Shown here piece after piece: positions 16,311-28,579 of a stretch of DNA of 64,000 nucleotides. Every line of letters starts with the position of its first letter. Within the stretch, counting starts at the first letter, position 1. Source of the DNA: JADGHX01 sp035760965 (GTDB lineage Bacteria; Pseudomonadota; Gammaproteobacteria; Steroidobacterales; Steroidobacteraceae). The stretch spans positions 38,068-102,067 of the forward strand of contig DASTRY010000054.1 in NCBI GenBank assembly GCA_035760965.1. Direction: 5' to 3'. The notes below the pieces were generated by a model. It was not told the origin of the DNA, did not search any database, and saw only the letters and a program-made list of their open reading frames with translations. The translations under genes were made by a program, and so were the position numbers.

Positions 16311-17608
16311 GCACCGAAGCGCTCGCCGCGAGCCCCGGCCGGGTGCGCAGCGTGCTGCTGCGAAAGCCCGTCATCGCGTGGGCGCTCTGCGATTGGGCGA
16401 ACTCTGCGTTCGCCACGACCGTGATGGCGGGGTTCTTTCCGCTGTACTTCAAGCAGTACTGGAACGCCGGCGTCGATGCCACGGTGAGCACGTTCCGGCT
16501 CGGGCTCGCGAACGGCATCGCGAGCTTCATCATCGCGATTCTCGCTCCGCTCGTCGGCGCCATCGCGGACAAGGGCGGCGCGCGCATCAGGCTGCTCGCG
16601 CTCTTCACCGTGCTCGGCGCGGCCATGACAGTGGGGATGTACTGGGTCGCCCAGGGCCAGTGGGAGATCGCGGCGCTGCTGTACATCCTCGCCTCGCTCG
16701 GGTTCTGGCACGGCAATCAGTTCTACGACTCGCTGCTGACGGACATCGCCGAGGAGCGCGAGTACGACGTCGCCTCCGGCTACGGCTACGCGCTCGGCTA
16801 TCTCGGCGGCGGTCTGCTGTTTCTCGTCAATGTGTTGATGGCGACGAAGCCTGCGATGTTCGGCATCCCCGATGCGAGCACCGGGGTCCGGCTCTCGTTC
16901 GTCACCGTGGGCGTGTGGTGGGTCGTCTTCACGATCCCGGCGCTGTTCATCAAGGAGAAACATGCCGCGGAGGGCTTGCCGTTCCGGCAGGCGATCGCGG
17001 CGGGCGCGCGTGAGCTCGTGAGCACCCTGCGTCATTTGCGCGGCGATCGCACGCTCCTGTGGTTTCTGCTCGCGTACTGGTTCTACATCGACGGCGTGAA
17101 CACGATCGTCAAGATGTCCGTCGACTACGGCATGTCGCTCGGGCTGAAGACGGATGCGCTCATCCAGGCTCTGCTGCTCGTGCAGTTCATCGGCTTTCCG
17201 GCCGCGCTCGCGTTCGGCTGGCTCGGCAAGCGCATCGGGCCGCGCGCGGGCATCTTCATCGGCATCGCCGCGTACGCGTTCGGCTCGGGCTACGCGTACT
17301 TCATGACCACCGAGGCCGATTTCTTCGGCCTCGCGATCCTGATCGGGCTCGTGCAGGGCGGAATCCAGTCGCTGTCGCGCTCGCTGTACGGGCGGCTCGT
17401 GCCGGCCGGCAAGGCGGGCGAGTTCTTCGGCATCTACAACCTGATGGGCAAGGCGTCGTCGATTCTCGGGCCGCTGCTCACCGGCACCGTCGCGCTGCTG
17501 ACGCACGATTCACGGCTCGCGATCGTCTCCATCGCCATTCTGTTCGCGATCGGCGCCGTGTTCCTCGCGCGTGTTCAAGTGCCCCACGCGGCCGGATCGA
17601 GCCCGTAG
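16307..17608 (+). CDS. MFS transporter, UMF1/Atg22-like family
   Basis: A 433-residue protein with about 12 membrane helices. The beginning VIAWALCDWANSAFATTVMAGFFPLY and the loop DKGGARIRLL are typical of the UMF1 family, which includes the yeast vacuolar effluxer Atg22. The substrate is unknown; amino acid efflux is known for the eukaryotic relatives only. The GTG start overlaps prfC by four bases, so the two are probably cotranscribed. Its 3' end overlaps the convergent peptidase gene by 34 bases. Confidence 0.85.
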   Translation: MSTEALAASPGRVRSVLLRKPVIAWALCDWANSAFATTVMAGFFPLYFKQYWNAGVDATVSTFRLGLANGIASFIIAILAPLVGAIADKGGARIRLLALFTVLGAAMTVGMYWVAQGQWEIAALLYILASLGFWHGNQFYDSLLTDIAEEREYDVASGYGYALGYLGGGLLFLVNVLMATKPAMFGIPDASTGVRLSFVTVGVWWVVFTIPALFIKEKHAAEGLPFRQAIAAGARELVSTLRHLRGDRTLLWFLLAYWFYIDGVNTIVKMSVDYGMSLGLKTDALIQALLLVQFIGFPAALAFGWLGKRIGPRAGIFIGIAAYAFGSGYAYFMTTEADFFGLAILIGLVQGGIQSLSRSLYGRLVPAGKAGEFFGIYNLMGKASSILGPLLTGTVALLTHDSRLAIVSIAILFAIGAVFLARVQVPHAAGSSP

Positions 17609-18408
17609 AACGTCGCGAGCTCGCTGTAGAGCGCAGGGTGGAGCCGCTGCAGGTCCACCGGTCGCTCGAAGAATGTTTCCGTCGCCACGGCGAAGAACTC
17701 GACCGTGGATTCGGTGCCGTAAGGGTCGATGAGCGTGTCGTCACCGCGATCGACGGCGTCGCAGAGCGCCTCGTATTCGCGTTCCAGCAGATCGTGCCAC
17801 GCCTCGAAATCGGCGTGACCCGCGCGCGTATCCGTGAGCGCGCCGCCGAGCGCGTTGTCCAGGAAGTGAGCGAACTCGTGAACCACAACGTTGTAGATCT
17901 CCGTCTCGCTGCCGTGGTCTTGCACGTCCTGCCACGAGAGCACGATCTGTGCGGTGTCGAGGGACTGGCCCGAGAGCACGCTCTCGCCTTCGGTGACGAC
18001 GCCCGCCTCGTCCTCGTCGGTCTGGTTGACGACGAACTCGTCGGGATAGAGGAGGACGCTGCCGAGCGATTCGTAGGCCCGCGGATCGCGCTCGACGACG
18101 AGCAGGCAGGCCTGCACTGCGATGACGAGGCGCATTTCGTCGGTCACCTGCAGTCCGCGGCAGCCGATGAATTGCACGTCGGCGAGGAAGGCGCGGACGA
18201 CGGGCTCGAGCTTCGAACGCAGCGCGGGCGGGATGCGGCGATAGAGCGGGAGCGAGCGCTCGAGCAGCGCGCGCCACTCGGGCGGAAAGGGCTCGCTGAA
18301 TCGCGCGGCGCGGCGACGCTCACGCACCGCGCCCCAAACGATGGCGCCCACGAGCGCGAGCACGCCGAGCGAAAGGATGACCGCGAGTGCGAGCTGCGAT
18401 TGCGTCAC
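17575..18408 (-). CDS. mtfA: Zinc-dependent peptidase, MtfA (M90) family
   Basis: The 277-residue protein begins with one membrane segment (LALAVILSLGVLALVGAIVW), followed by an M90 domain. The zinc-binding HEFAH lies in VVVHEFAHFLDNALGG, and the downstream STVEFFAVATETFFERP is the conserved Glu region of the family. E. coli MtfA controls glucose uptake by binding Mlc; members with a membrane anchor are of unknown role. GTG at 18408 is chosen because it starts directly before the anchor; the longer open frame upstream is Arg-rich noise. Confidence 0.87.
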   Translation of the reverse strand: MTQSQLALAVILSLGVLALVGAIVWGAVRERRRAARFSEPFPPEWRALLERSLPLYRRIPPALRSKLEPVVRAFLADVQFIGCRGLQVTDEMRLVIAVQACLLVVERDPRAYESLGSVLLYPDEFVVNQTDEDEAGVVTEGESVLSGQSLDTAQIVLSWQDVQDHGSETEIYNVVVHEFAHFLDNALGGALTDTRAGHADFEAWHDLLEREYEALCDAVDRGDDTLIDPYGTESTVEFFAVATETFFERPVDLQRLHPALYSELATFYGLDPAAWGT

Positions 18409-18472
18409 CGTGCTCTCGCTTTCACCCCTGCGCCGCCGGCGCTGGCCGTCGCGGATCCGGCGGAGTGCACAG

Positions 18473-20482
18473 TCATGTCGCGCGTTGAGCGCGCAGCCGC
18501 GGCTCGCTCTCGCGCGGCACGCGTAGGCGCGCGACGGCGCGCTCGAATTGCGCAATGTCGGCCGGCGAGCGCGCGCCGGCATCGCGCCCGTATCGAAGAT
18601 CGGCGTATCGACTTAGTAGCGGCCGCACGGCCGCGGCGAGATCGGGCCGTCGAGCGGCCACGTTGTCCGCATACGCGAGCGGCCCCTCGTGCGCCTCGCG
18701 CGGCACGCCGGCCTTCGCCAGCTTCGCGCACAACCGCGTGTACGCGCGCGCGAGGCGATCCATCGGCGTGGCGCGCAGGGCTCTGCCGACATGCCACGCG
18801 ACGAAGAGCAACCAGGCCACCAGTCCGCCCGCGAACAGCCAGCCGAGCGGCTGCCAGTCGCGCGAATCGAAACCGAGCCACGCGAGCAGGTCCATCTGCG
18901 CGTTGAGGTCGAAGCGGACGACGCGCTCGTTCCACCAATCGTTCAGCGCATCCCAGCGCAGGCGCGCCTCCGCGACCCACGGCGAATCGCGCATCAGACG
19001 CTGTGCCGCCGTCATCGCGCCCGGGATCAGGTCGTACACGCCGCGACGGAGTCGATCGGGGGCGACGACGGCGGTGGGGTCGATGCGCGTCCAGCCTCTG
19101 CCGTCGAGCCACACCTCCGCCCAGGCGTGCGCATCCGATTGCCGCACGAGGAAGTACTCGCGCACCGGATTCCATTCCCCGCCCTGATAGCCCGTGACGA
19201 CGCGCGCCGGCACGCCCGCGGCGCGCATCATCGTGACGAACGCGGACGCGAAGTGCCCGCAGAATCCCTGCCGGGTGTTGAACATGAAGTCGTCGACCGA
19301 GTCGCGATCGAGCTTCGGCGGCGTCAGCGTGTACTCGAATCCTCCGCGCCGGAACACCGCCAGCACGGCTTGCACGAAGTCCGCATCGCTGCCGACGGCG
19401 GCGCGCATCTCGCGCGCGAGTCGCACCGTGCGCGGGTTGCGGTCCGGCGGCAGCTTCGTGTCGTAGCCGCGCGCGAGCGTGGACGGCGGGCCCGCGGTGG
19501 AATTGTGCGTGTAGGAAACCGCTTCGAACGTGATGGGGCGCGTGACGGGCTCGTGCGCGATCAGCTGGTGATCGAACATGAGCACTGCGCGGCGTAGCGG
19601 GTACTCCGCAACGGTGTCGAGCGCGAACCACCAGCGCTGCGCGGTCGGCTCCATCGTGACTCGATATCGGTACGCAATGCCCTCGTGCTGGAGCACGGGC
19701 TGGCGGTAGTAACCGGTGCCGCGTTTCCAGGTGAAGCCATCGAACTCGTGCAGCACCGGGCCGCGCCAGTACCGCTCCTCCGGCGGTGGCGTGGGCCCCT
19801 CGAAGCGCACCCGGAATGCCGGCTCGTCGGACTCGCTGAGCTGGGAGATGCCGCCCGGGCTCATCGAATCGCTGAGGCCCGTCACGGCGCTATCCGCCTG
19901 CGGCAAAGTCCAGAACGCGCCGACCATGCGCGGGAAGAACAGGAACATCACCACTGCGAGCGGCGCGGCAAGCCCGAGGCTGCGCGCCGCGAGCGCGCCT
20001 GCCGCGTGCGCGGTCAGGCTGTCGCCTTGCTGCGCGACCACCGCGAGGGCCGTGCAACAGATCCAGGCTTCGAGCAGATACAGCGGCGCGCGCGTCAAAC
20101 CCTGCCTATCGAGGCATGCGGCGAGCAGCAGGAAAGCAGTGGCGCCGATGACGACGTAGCGATCGCGCCGCGAGAAGGTTTCGAGCAGCTTGATGGCGCC
20201 CATCACGACGAGCAGCGCCGTGCCGGCGCTCAATCCGTTCAGCGTGTGGAACTGCGCGAGAACGGCGGCGATCAGCATCATCGCCACGCCGATCTTTGCG
20301 AAGCGGCCGGGCAGGCGAATCGCACGGACTTCCGCCGCGAGTCGCCACCCGACGCAGACGAGCGCCGCGGCCGTTATCCACCATGGCACTCGGTCGATGT
20401 GCAGCAACATGGCGCCGACGAGCGCGCTCGCCGTCCAGGCGAGCGGTGCGCGGATGCGTCGCGGCGGGCGCAGATCAGCCAT
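18473..20482 (-). CDS. Transglutaminase-like membrane protein (TgpA/DUF3488 family)
   Basis: A 669-residue protein with several N-terminal membrane helices (DUF3488), a large periplasmic part with a papain-like transglutaminase core, and a last helix before a C-terminal DUF4129-like tail. The catalytic triad is visible: Cys in RQGFCGHFASAFV, His in SDAHAWAEVWL and Asp in TRIDPTAVV. TgpA of Pseudomonas is an essential inner-membrane protein of this type. The start at 20482 overlaps the DUF58 gene by eight bases. The MoxR-DUF58-transglutaminase order is a common operon. Confidence 0.88.
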   Translation of the reverse strand: MADLRPPRRIRAPLAWTASALVGAMLLHIDRVPWWITAAALVCVGWRLAAEVRAIRLPGRFAKIGVAMMLIAAVLAQFHTLNGLSAGTALLVVMGAIKLLETFSRRDRYVVIGATAFLLLAACLDRQGLTRAPLYLLEAWICCTALAVVAQQGDSLTAHAAGALAARSLGLAAPLAVVMFLFFPRMVGAFWTLPQADSAVTGLSDSMSPGGISQLSESDEPAFRVRFEGPTPPPEERYWRGPVLHEFDGFTWKRGTGYYRQPVLQHEGIAYRYRVTMEPTAQRWWFALDTVAEYPLRRAVLMFDHQLIAHEPVTRPITFEAVSYTHNSTAGPPSTLARGYDTKLPPDRNPRTVRLAREMRAAVGSDADFVQAVLAVFRRGGFEYTLTPPKLDRDSVDDFMFNTRQGFCGHFASAFVTMMRAAGVPARVVTGYQGGEWNPVREYFLVRQSDAHAWAEVWLDGRGWTRIDPTAVVAPDRLRRGVYDLIPGAMTAAQRLMRDSPWVAEARLRWDALNDWWNERVVRFDLNAQMDLLAWLGFDSRDWQPLGWLFAGGLVAWLLFVAWHVGRALRATPMDRLARAYTRLCAKLAKAGVPREAHEGPLAYADNVAARRPDLAAAVRPLLSRYADLRYGRDAGARSPADIAQFERAVARLRVPRESEPRLRAQRAT

Positions 20483-21446
20483 CGTTCGCCGACCGCTGTA
20501 CGCCATACGCAGCGAGAGCCGCAAGGCAGCGGTGCCGATGCTCCGGCCCACTGTCCGGCTCGAAGTGGTGGGGCGGGATGGCGAGGCCGTAGCGCTCGCC
20601 GCGCGCCTCCGCGTCGACCACCCAGCGCGCGAGCTGCTCGAGCCTTGCTTCGAGGTCGAGGTGCTCGAGCTTCGCGAAGTCGAACATGCGCAGCTCCGCA
20701 CCCATCGCGCTGTATTCCTTCACGAGCAGCGGCGCCCCGCGCGCATAGGCTTTCCATGCGACCTGCCGCGGCGAGTCGCCGTCGCGGAAGGGGCGCAGGA
20801 GCAGCCACTCATCCGATCCGGCGAGGCCGCGCGAGCGCGTCCCGGTTTTCGTGCCGCTGTCGACCGGCATCGGCTGCGCGCCGTACGCGCGCGGATACAC
20901 GATCATCTCGATGCGCATGTGGATCCAGCTCCACGCACGGAACAGGCCGAACGGGAACGTCGACGAGATACGCAGCCGGTCGATGCTCACGATGCCGCGC
21001 TTCGGCGCGTCCATCGCAATGCTGAGCTGTGCTTGCTGGTGCGGCGGAACGTCGGCGCGACCGGGCGCCTCGTCGGTCGGCTCGACCTCGATCTGGTAGC
21101 GACGGAAGCTTGCGTCGTTCTGCAGCGTCACTCGCAATGTTCCGCGCGTGCCCGCGAACGTGGGCAGTGCCGCTGCGCTCGTGAGCGAGGTGCGCACGAG
21201 ATTGCGGTGGCACTGGTGCATCGTCACGAGTCCGAAGCCGGTGAGCAGGAACGTGAGGAAGAGCGCGACGCTGTTGCCGTAATTGATCCCGGCGATGAGC
21301 ATCACGAGCAGCATGACGGCGAAGCCGATGCCGACCGGAGTGGGCAGAATGTAAACGCGGCGGCTCGCCAGCTCGACGGGAGGGACATCCGGTCCCTGGC
21401 GACGCTTCGCCCAGGCGGCGATCCGGTTACGCAGGAAGCGCTTCAC
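20475..21446 (-). CDS. DUF58 domain-containing protein
   Basis: A 323-residue protein with two membrane helices near residues 35-75. It carries the DUF58 signature in DEWLLLRPFRDGDSPRQVAWKAYARG, followed by LLVKEYSAMG. It is the middle gene of a MoxR/DUF58/transglutaminase operon and is thought to work with the MoxR ATPase, possibly as a chaperone-like complex. The start is GTG at 21446, three bases behind the MoxR stop. Confidence 0.85.
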   Translation of the reverse strand: MKRFLRNRIAAWAKRRQGPDVPPVELASRRVYILPTPVGIGFAVMLLVMLIAGINYGNSVALFLTFLLTGFGLVTMHQCHRNLVRTSLTSAAALPTFAGTRGTLRVTLQNDASFRRYQIEVEPTDEAPGRADVPPHQQAQLSIAMDAPKRGIVSIDRLRISSTFPFGLFRAWSWIHMRIEMIVYPRAYGAQPMPVDSGTKTGTRSRGLAGSDEWLLLRPFRDGDSPRQVAWKAYARGAPLLVKEYSAMGAELRMFDFAKLEHLDLEARLEQLARWVVDAEARGERYGLAIPPHHFEPDSGPEHRHRCLAALAAYGVQRSANDG

Positions 21447-21449
21447 GAC

Positions 21450-22375
21450 TCATGGCGGCACGGGCACCGCGCGGATCAGGTCGCGCGCGATCGCAAGTCC
21501 GCTGCTGTCTTCGACGGGATCGCGCAGCTCCAGGCGGTGCGCGACGATCGCGGGCAGCACCGCCTGCACGTCTTCCGGCAGCACGGCGTTGCGGTTGGCG
21601 ATGTAGGCCCACGCCTGCGCCGAGCGAATGAGTCCCTGACCCGCGCGCGGCGAGAGCCCGAGCTTCAGGTCGCCGCGCTGGCGCGTGCGGCCGATGAGCG
21701 TCTGCGTGTAATCGAGCAGCGCATCCGACACGTGTACGTTGCGCACGGCCGTTTGCAGCTCGACCACGCCTTGCGGCGTCAGCGCCGGCGGGATGTTCGC
21801 CAGCAGATCGCGCCGCTCGCCACTGCGCAGCAGCTCGCGCTCGTGCGCCGCGTCCGGATAGCCGAGCGTCACGCGCATCAAGAAGCGGTCGAGTTGCGAC
21901 TCGGGCAATGCGAACGTGCCGAGCTGCTCGTGCGGGTTCTGCGTCGCGACGACGAAGAACGGCTCCGGCAAGCGATACGTCGTCATGTCGGCGCTCACCT
22001 GGCGCTCTTCCATCGCTTCGAGCAGCGCGCTCTGCGTGCGCGGGCTCGCCCGATTCACTTCGTCCGCGAGCAGAAGCTGGGTGAAGATCGGGCCCTTGCG
22101 GAAATCGAACTGCTGGCTCGCCCGATCGAACACCGACACGCCGATGATGTCCGCGGGCAGCAGATCGCTCGTGAACTGCACGCGATGCCACGACAGCCCG
22201 AGCACGTGCGCGAGCGCATGCGCGAGCGTCGTCTTGCCGACGCCGGGGACATCCTCGATCAGCAGGTGCCCGCGCGCGAGCAGGCACGCGAAGCACAGCC
22301 GGATCTGATCCGGCTTGCCGAGGATGACCTTCTCGATGGCGGCGAGCGCCGCGGCGAGCTGGGCGGGGCCGGCGC

Positions 22376-22379
<4 letters not shown>
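21450..22379 (-). CDS. MoxR-family AAA+ ATPase
   Basis: The 309-residue ATPase has Walker A in VPGVGKTTLAHALA, Walker B in LLLADEVNRASPRTQSALLE and sensor 1 in FFVVATQNPHEQ. MoxR ATPases act as chaperones for protein complexes or metal-cofactor insertion, usually with DUF58/VWA partners such as the next gene. It starts with an ATG that overlaps the valS stop by four bases, so it may be cotranscribed with valS. Confidence 0.92.
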
Positions 22380-25150
<2,771 letters not shown>

Positions 25151-25178
25151 TGACCGCTCACTGCTTCGGGAACGCGGG

Positions 25179-25184
25179 ATTATA
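25179..25184 (-). promoter_or_regulatory. Consensus -10 element upstream of valS
   Basis: On the minus strand the sequence is TATAAT, a perfect -10 hexamer, 28 bases before the valS ATG. The -35 region is poor, although a TG dinucleotide lies just upstream. A start site near 25172 would give a leader of about 20 bases. Confidence 0.45.
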
Positions 25185-25365
25185 GCCAGAGGGGGTGCGG
25201 GGGCTGCGGCACAGGTCTCGGCGGGACGGGCGCGTCACGCTTTTCGCTGAAACGCGACGGTGGGGGTCCGGCGCGAACGTCGGCGCGTCGCGCGCGGCGC
25301 CTCGCATCAGGCGAGGCTGAGGCCGGGCATCGGTCCCGCCGCGCGTCGGTCCTTGGGGCGGGCGC

Positions 25366-25794
25366 TCAGCCGCTGACGTTGTGCGTGTTCGGCTGAATCC
25401 CGCGCTCTTTGTATGCGCGAAAGCGCGCGCGACCGGCCTGGCGCCGCCCTGGATCGCCATCGATGAACTCCGCGACGCGCTGGGCGGCGTCGGCGCAGGC
25501 GGGAACGTCGGCGGCGAGATTGACGAGCACGTCGAAGGGTATGTTCGGTGGCGTGCCCATGCTGAGCAGCACGGGCGCGACCTCGAAGCCCGCGGCGCTC
25601 AAGGGCTCGTGCGGCACGAAGCTGCCGTCGCCGAAGGTCCAGAGCAGCTCGTCGAACTCCTTGAGCTCGTCGAGCTCGGTGTGCCACACGAGCACGGTAT
25701 GACCGGCGAGGTACGCCTTCTCGACCACGCGGCACGCCGTGCGCAGCCGTGCGCGTGCGGACACTTCCTCCAGAACGTAGAAATCGACGACCAC
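25366..25794 (-). CDS. holC: DNA polymerase III chi subunit
   Basis: A 142-residue protein with the HolC pattern: VDFYVLEE at the start, ACRVVEKAYLAGHTVLVW and LDELLWTFGDGSFVPHEP in the middle, and DVLVNLAADVP later. Chi links the clamp loader to single-stranded DNA-binding protein. The start is GTG at 25794, between pepA and valS as usual. About 215 bases without a recognised gene separate it from valS. Confidence 0.92.
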   Translation of the reverse strand: MVVDFYVLEEVSARARLRTACRVVEKAYLAGHTVLVWHTELDELKEFDELLWTFGDGSFVPHEPLSAAGFEVAPVLLSMGTPPNIPFDVLVNLAADVPACADAAQRVAEFIDGDPGRRQAGRARFRAYKERGIQPNTHNVSG

Positions 25795-25813
25795 GGCAGG
25801 CGAATGGCGACCT

Positions 25814-27307
25814 TCAGCGTCCGGCGCGGTGAATCAGGAAGTCTGCCAGCAACGGCGTCGGCCGGCCGGTGCTGCCCTTGTTCGCGCCTCCGACGTACGC
25901 CGTACCGGCAATGTCGAGGTGCGCCCACTTCATACCGTTCGTGAACTTGCCGAGGAACGCGGCCGCCGTGATCGCGCCGCCTTCGCGCCCGCCGACGTTG
26001 CCGAAATCGGCGAAATTGCTCTTGAGCTGCTCGCCGTATTCCTCGGTGAGCGGCAGCTGCCAGCAGCGATCGTCGGAGCGCTGGCCCGCCGCGACGAGCT
26101 CGCGCGCGAGGGCGTCGTCGTTCGACATGCAGCCGGCGTGATGCGCACCGAGCGCGACCACGCAGGCGCCGGTGAGCGTCGCGATGTCGACGACCGCGGC
26201 CGGCTCATAGCGACGCGCGTAGTGAAGCGCATCGCAGAGCACGAGGCGCCCTTCCGCATCGGTATTGAGAATCTCGACGGTCTGACCCGAGGCGCTCGTG
26301 ACGATGTCGCCCGGCTTCACCGCCTTGCTGCTCGGCATGTTCTCGGCCGCGGCAATGAGCCCGACGACGTTCAGCGGCAGACGCAGCTCGGCCGCCAGCG
26401 TGAGCGATGCGAGCACCGCCGCGGAGCCGCTCATGTCGAACTTCATCTCGTCCATGTTCGGCGGGTCCTTCAGCGAGATGCCGCCGGTGTCGAAGGTGAT
26501 GCCCTTGCCGACCAGCACGATCGGCGCCTTCGGCGCTTTCGGTCCCTTGTACTCGATCACGATGAAACGCGGCGGCTGGGCCGAGCCCTGCGTGACCGCG
26601 AGGAAGCAGCCCATCTTCTCCTTGCGGATGGCCGCTTCGTCGAGCACCGTGACTTTGATGGAGGAGTGCGCCTTGGCGAGCGCCTTCGCCTGATCCGCCA
26701 GATACGACGGCGTGCAGACGTTCGCGGGCAGGTTGGCGAGATCGCGCTGTACTTTCGCGGCCGCGGCGATGGCGGCGCCGTGCGCGAGACCGCGCTTGGC
26801 GGCCGTTGCACCACTGCCGCGCACCGGACCGGCGAGCACGCTGGCCAGCGCGGGCGGCTTGGGCTTCTTCGCGCTCTTCAGATCGTTCGTGCGATACAGC
26901 GTCTGGCCCGTGACTTCCGCGATGACGCGGCCGAAGTAGTAATCGTCGAGATCTTTGAACGACGGGCGGGCGACGGCGAACGCCGCGCTCGCAATGCGCG
27001 TGCGCGCGATGGCGCCGACCGCCGCACCGATCGCCTTGCGAAACGCCTTGCGGCTGTAGCTCTTCTGCGCGCCGAGACCGACGAGGAGCACCCGCTCGGC
27101 CTTCACGCCGGGCAGCTCGGGGATCAGCAGCGTCTCGCCACTGCGACCGGGAAAATCACCGCGGGAGGTGAGCTTCGCGAGCTTGCCGCCCGCCGCCGTG
27201 TCGATCGCTGTGGCCTCCTGGGTGAGCTCACCTTCATCGAACACGCCGAGCACCAGGCACTCGGTCTCGAGCGTCACCACTCCCTTGGTCCAGACATCAA
27301 ACTGCAT
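25814..27307 (-). CDS. pepA: Leucyl aminopeptidase
   Basis: The 497-residue M17 enzyme releases N-terminal amino acids and needs two metal ions. The metal-binding segments GKGITFDTGGISLK and the family signature NTDAEGRLVLCDAL are present. In E. coli PepA also acts as a DNA-binding protein in Xer recombination. AAGGAG precedes the ATG at 27307. The gene diverges from lptF, which is the conserved arrangement in gammaproteobacteria, and is followed by holC. Confidence 0.96.
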   Translation of the reverse strand: MQFDVWTKGVVTLETECLVLGVFDEGELTQEATAIDTAAGGKLAKLTSRGDFPGRSGETLLIPELPGVKAERVLLVGLGAQKSYSRKAFRKAIGAAVGAIARTRIASAAFAVARPSFKDLDDYYFGRVIAEVTGQTLYRTNDLKSAKKPKPPALASVLAGPVRGSGATAAKRGLAHGAAIAAAAKVQRDLANLPANVCTPSYLADQAKALAKAHSSIKVTVLDEAAIRKEKMGCFLAVTQGSAQPPRFIVIEYKGPKAPKAPIVLVGKGITFDTGGISLKDPPNMDEMKFDMSGSAAVLASLTLAAELRLPLNVVGLIAAAENMPSSKAVKPGDIVTSASGQTVEILNTDAEGRLVLCDALHYARRYEPAAVVDIATLTGACVVALGAHHAGCMSNDDALARELVAAGQRSDDRCWQLPLTEEYGEQLKSNFADFGNVGGREGGAITAAAFLGKFTNGMKWAHLDIAGTAYVGGANKGSTGRPTPLLADFLIHRAGR

Positions 27308-27472
27308 TCGTTCTTCTCCTTGGGCGCGGGCGATTCGCTCGCCAGACGTTGAGGCGCGGACCGGTCTGATTTAGGGTGGCGCAGTGTAACTCAAGGCCGC
27401 CGCAGTAAAAGGCCGCGGCCGCAAATGTCGGCGCCTTGCCCTGGCGGCCGGCGCGAAAGGTGAGACAGCGCG

Positions 27473-28579
27473 TTGCGGCGGATTCTGGATCGATACATCC
27501 TGCGGGAAGTGGTGCTCACCTGGCTGGCCGTGACCGGGGTGCTGCTGGTCCTGCTGCTCACGAACCAGCTCGCGCGCGTGCTGCAGCGCGCGGCCGAAAA
27601 CCAGTTTCCGAAGAGCGTCGTGCTGGAGCTGATCTGGCTCGGCGCCTTGCAGAACCTCACTGTGATCATGCCCGTCGGCTTGCTCCTCGGCGTCGTGCTG
27701 GCGTACGGCCGGCTGTATCACGACAGCGAGATGGCCGCGGCGCTGGCGTGCGGTGTCGGGGCAAAAACGCTCTATCTCCCGGTGATGTTTCTGACCGTAG
27801 CGATCACGGCGGTGATGGCGTGGCTGACGCTCGTCGTTGCGCCGGATGCCATCGCGAAGACGCTCTCGCTGCGCAAGACTGCTCTGCAGGCTGGGCAGTT
27901 CGCCCCGATATTGCCCGGGCGATTCCGCACGTTCGGCGGCACCGATGCCGTCGTATACGCGGAAGGGGTCGAAAAGGACGGCACGTTGACCAACGTCTTC
28001 GTCGAGCGCACTCATGACGGCACCGTCGAAGTGGCGCTGGCGCAGCGCGCGCGCCATCTGGTCGGCGCGGATGGGCTGACGCATACCATCACGCTCTACG
28101 ACGGCCAGCGTTTCGAGGGGATTCCGGGCAGCCCCAAGTTCCGCATGATGCGCTTCGCGGAGAGCACCATTCCGGTCCAAGTGCCGAAGCTGACCGACAC
28201 GGTCACCGCGACTGAGGCGGAGCCGACGCGCGCGCTGCTCGCGTCGACGGACCTCGACAAGCGCTCCGAGCTGCACTGGCGCATCGCTACTCCGGTCATG
28301 TGCATCGTGCTGACGCTGCTGGCCGTGCCGCTGAGCCGCTTGCGGCCCCGCGAGGGCCGCTACGCGCGCTTCCTGCACGCGGTGCTGATCTACTTCGTGT
28401 ACTCGACCATCCTCTCGGCGGGCAAGGTGTGGATCGCTCGCGGCAAGGTGCCCGAATGGCTCGGGCTGTGGTGGGTGCATCTCGTCGTCATCGCGCTCGC
28501 GCTGCTCTACATCTACGGTCCGCGGCTGCTCGCGCGCTTGCGATATCGTGACGTTGCGCCGGACGCCGTGCCGGCATGA
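27473..28579 (+). CDS. lptF: LPS export ABC transporter permease LptF
   Basis: A 368-residue permease of the YjgP/YjgQ family. Together with LptG and the LptB ATPase it extracts lipopolysaccharide from the inner membrane. It begins RRILDRYILREVVLTWLAVTG, with three N-terminal and three C-terminal membrane helices and a periplasmic beta-jellyroll domain between them. The start is TTG at 27473, supported by AAGGTGAG eight bases upstream and by alignment with the family. lptG overlaps by four bases. Confidence 0.94.
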   Translation: MRRILDRYILREVVLTWLAVTGVLLVLLLTNQLARVLQRAAENQFPKSVVLELIWLGALQNLTVIMPVGLLLGVVLAYGRLYHDSEMAAALACGVGAKTLYLPVMFLTVAITAVMAWLTLVVAPDAIAKTLSLRKTALQAGQFAPILPGRFRTFGGTDAVVYAEGVEKDGTLTNVFVERTHDGTVEVALAQRARHLVGADGLTHTITLYDGQRFEGIPGSPKFRMMRFAESTIPVQVPKLTDTVTATEAEPTRALLASTDLDKRSELHWRIATPVMCIVLTLLAVPLSRLRPREGRYARFLHAVLIYFVYSTILSAGKVWIARGKVPEWLGLWWVHLVVIALALLYIYGPRLLARLRYRDVAPDAVPA

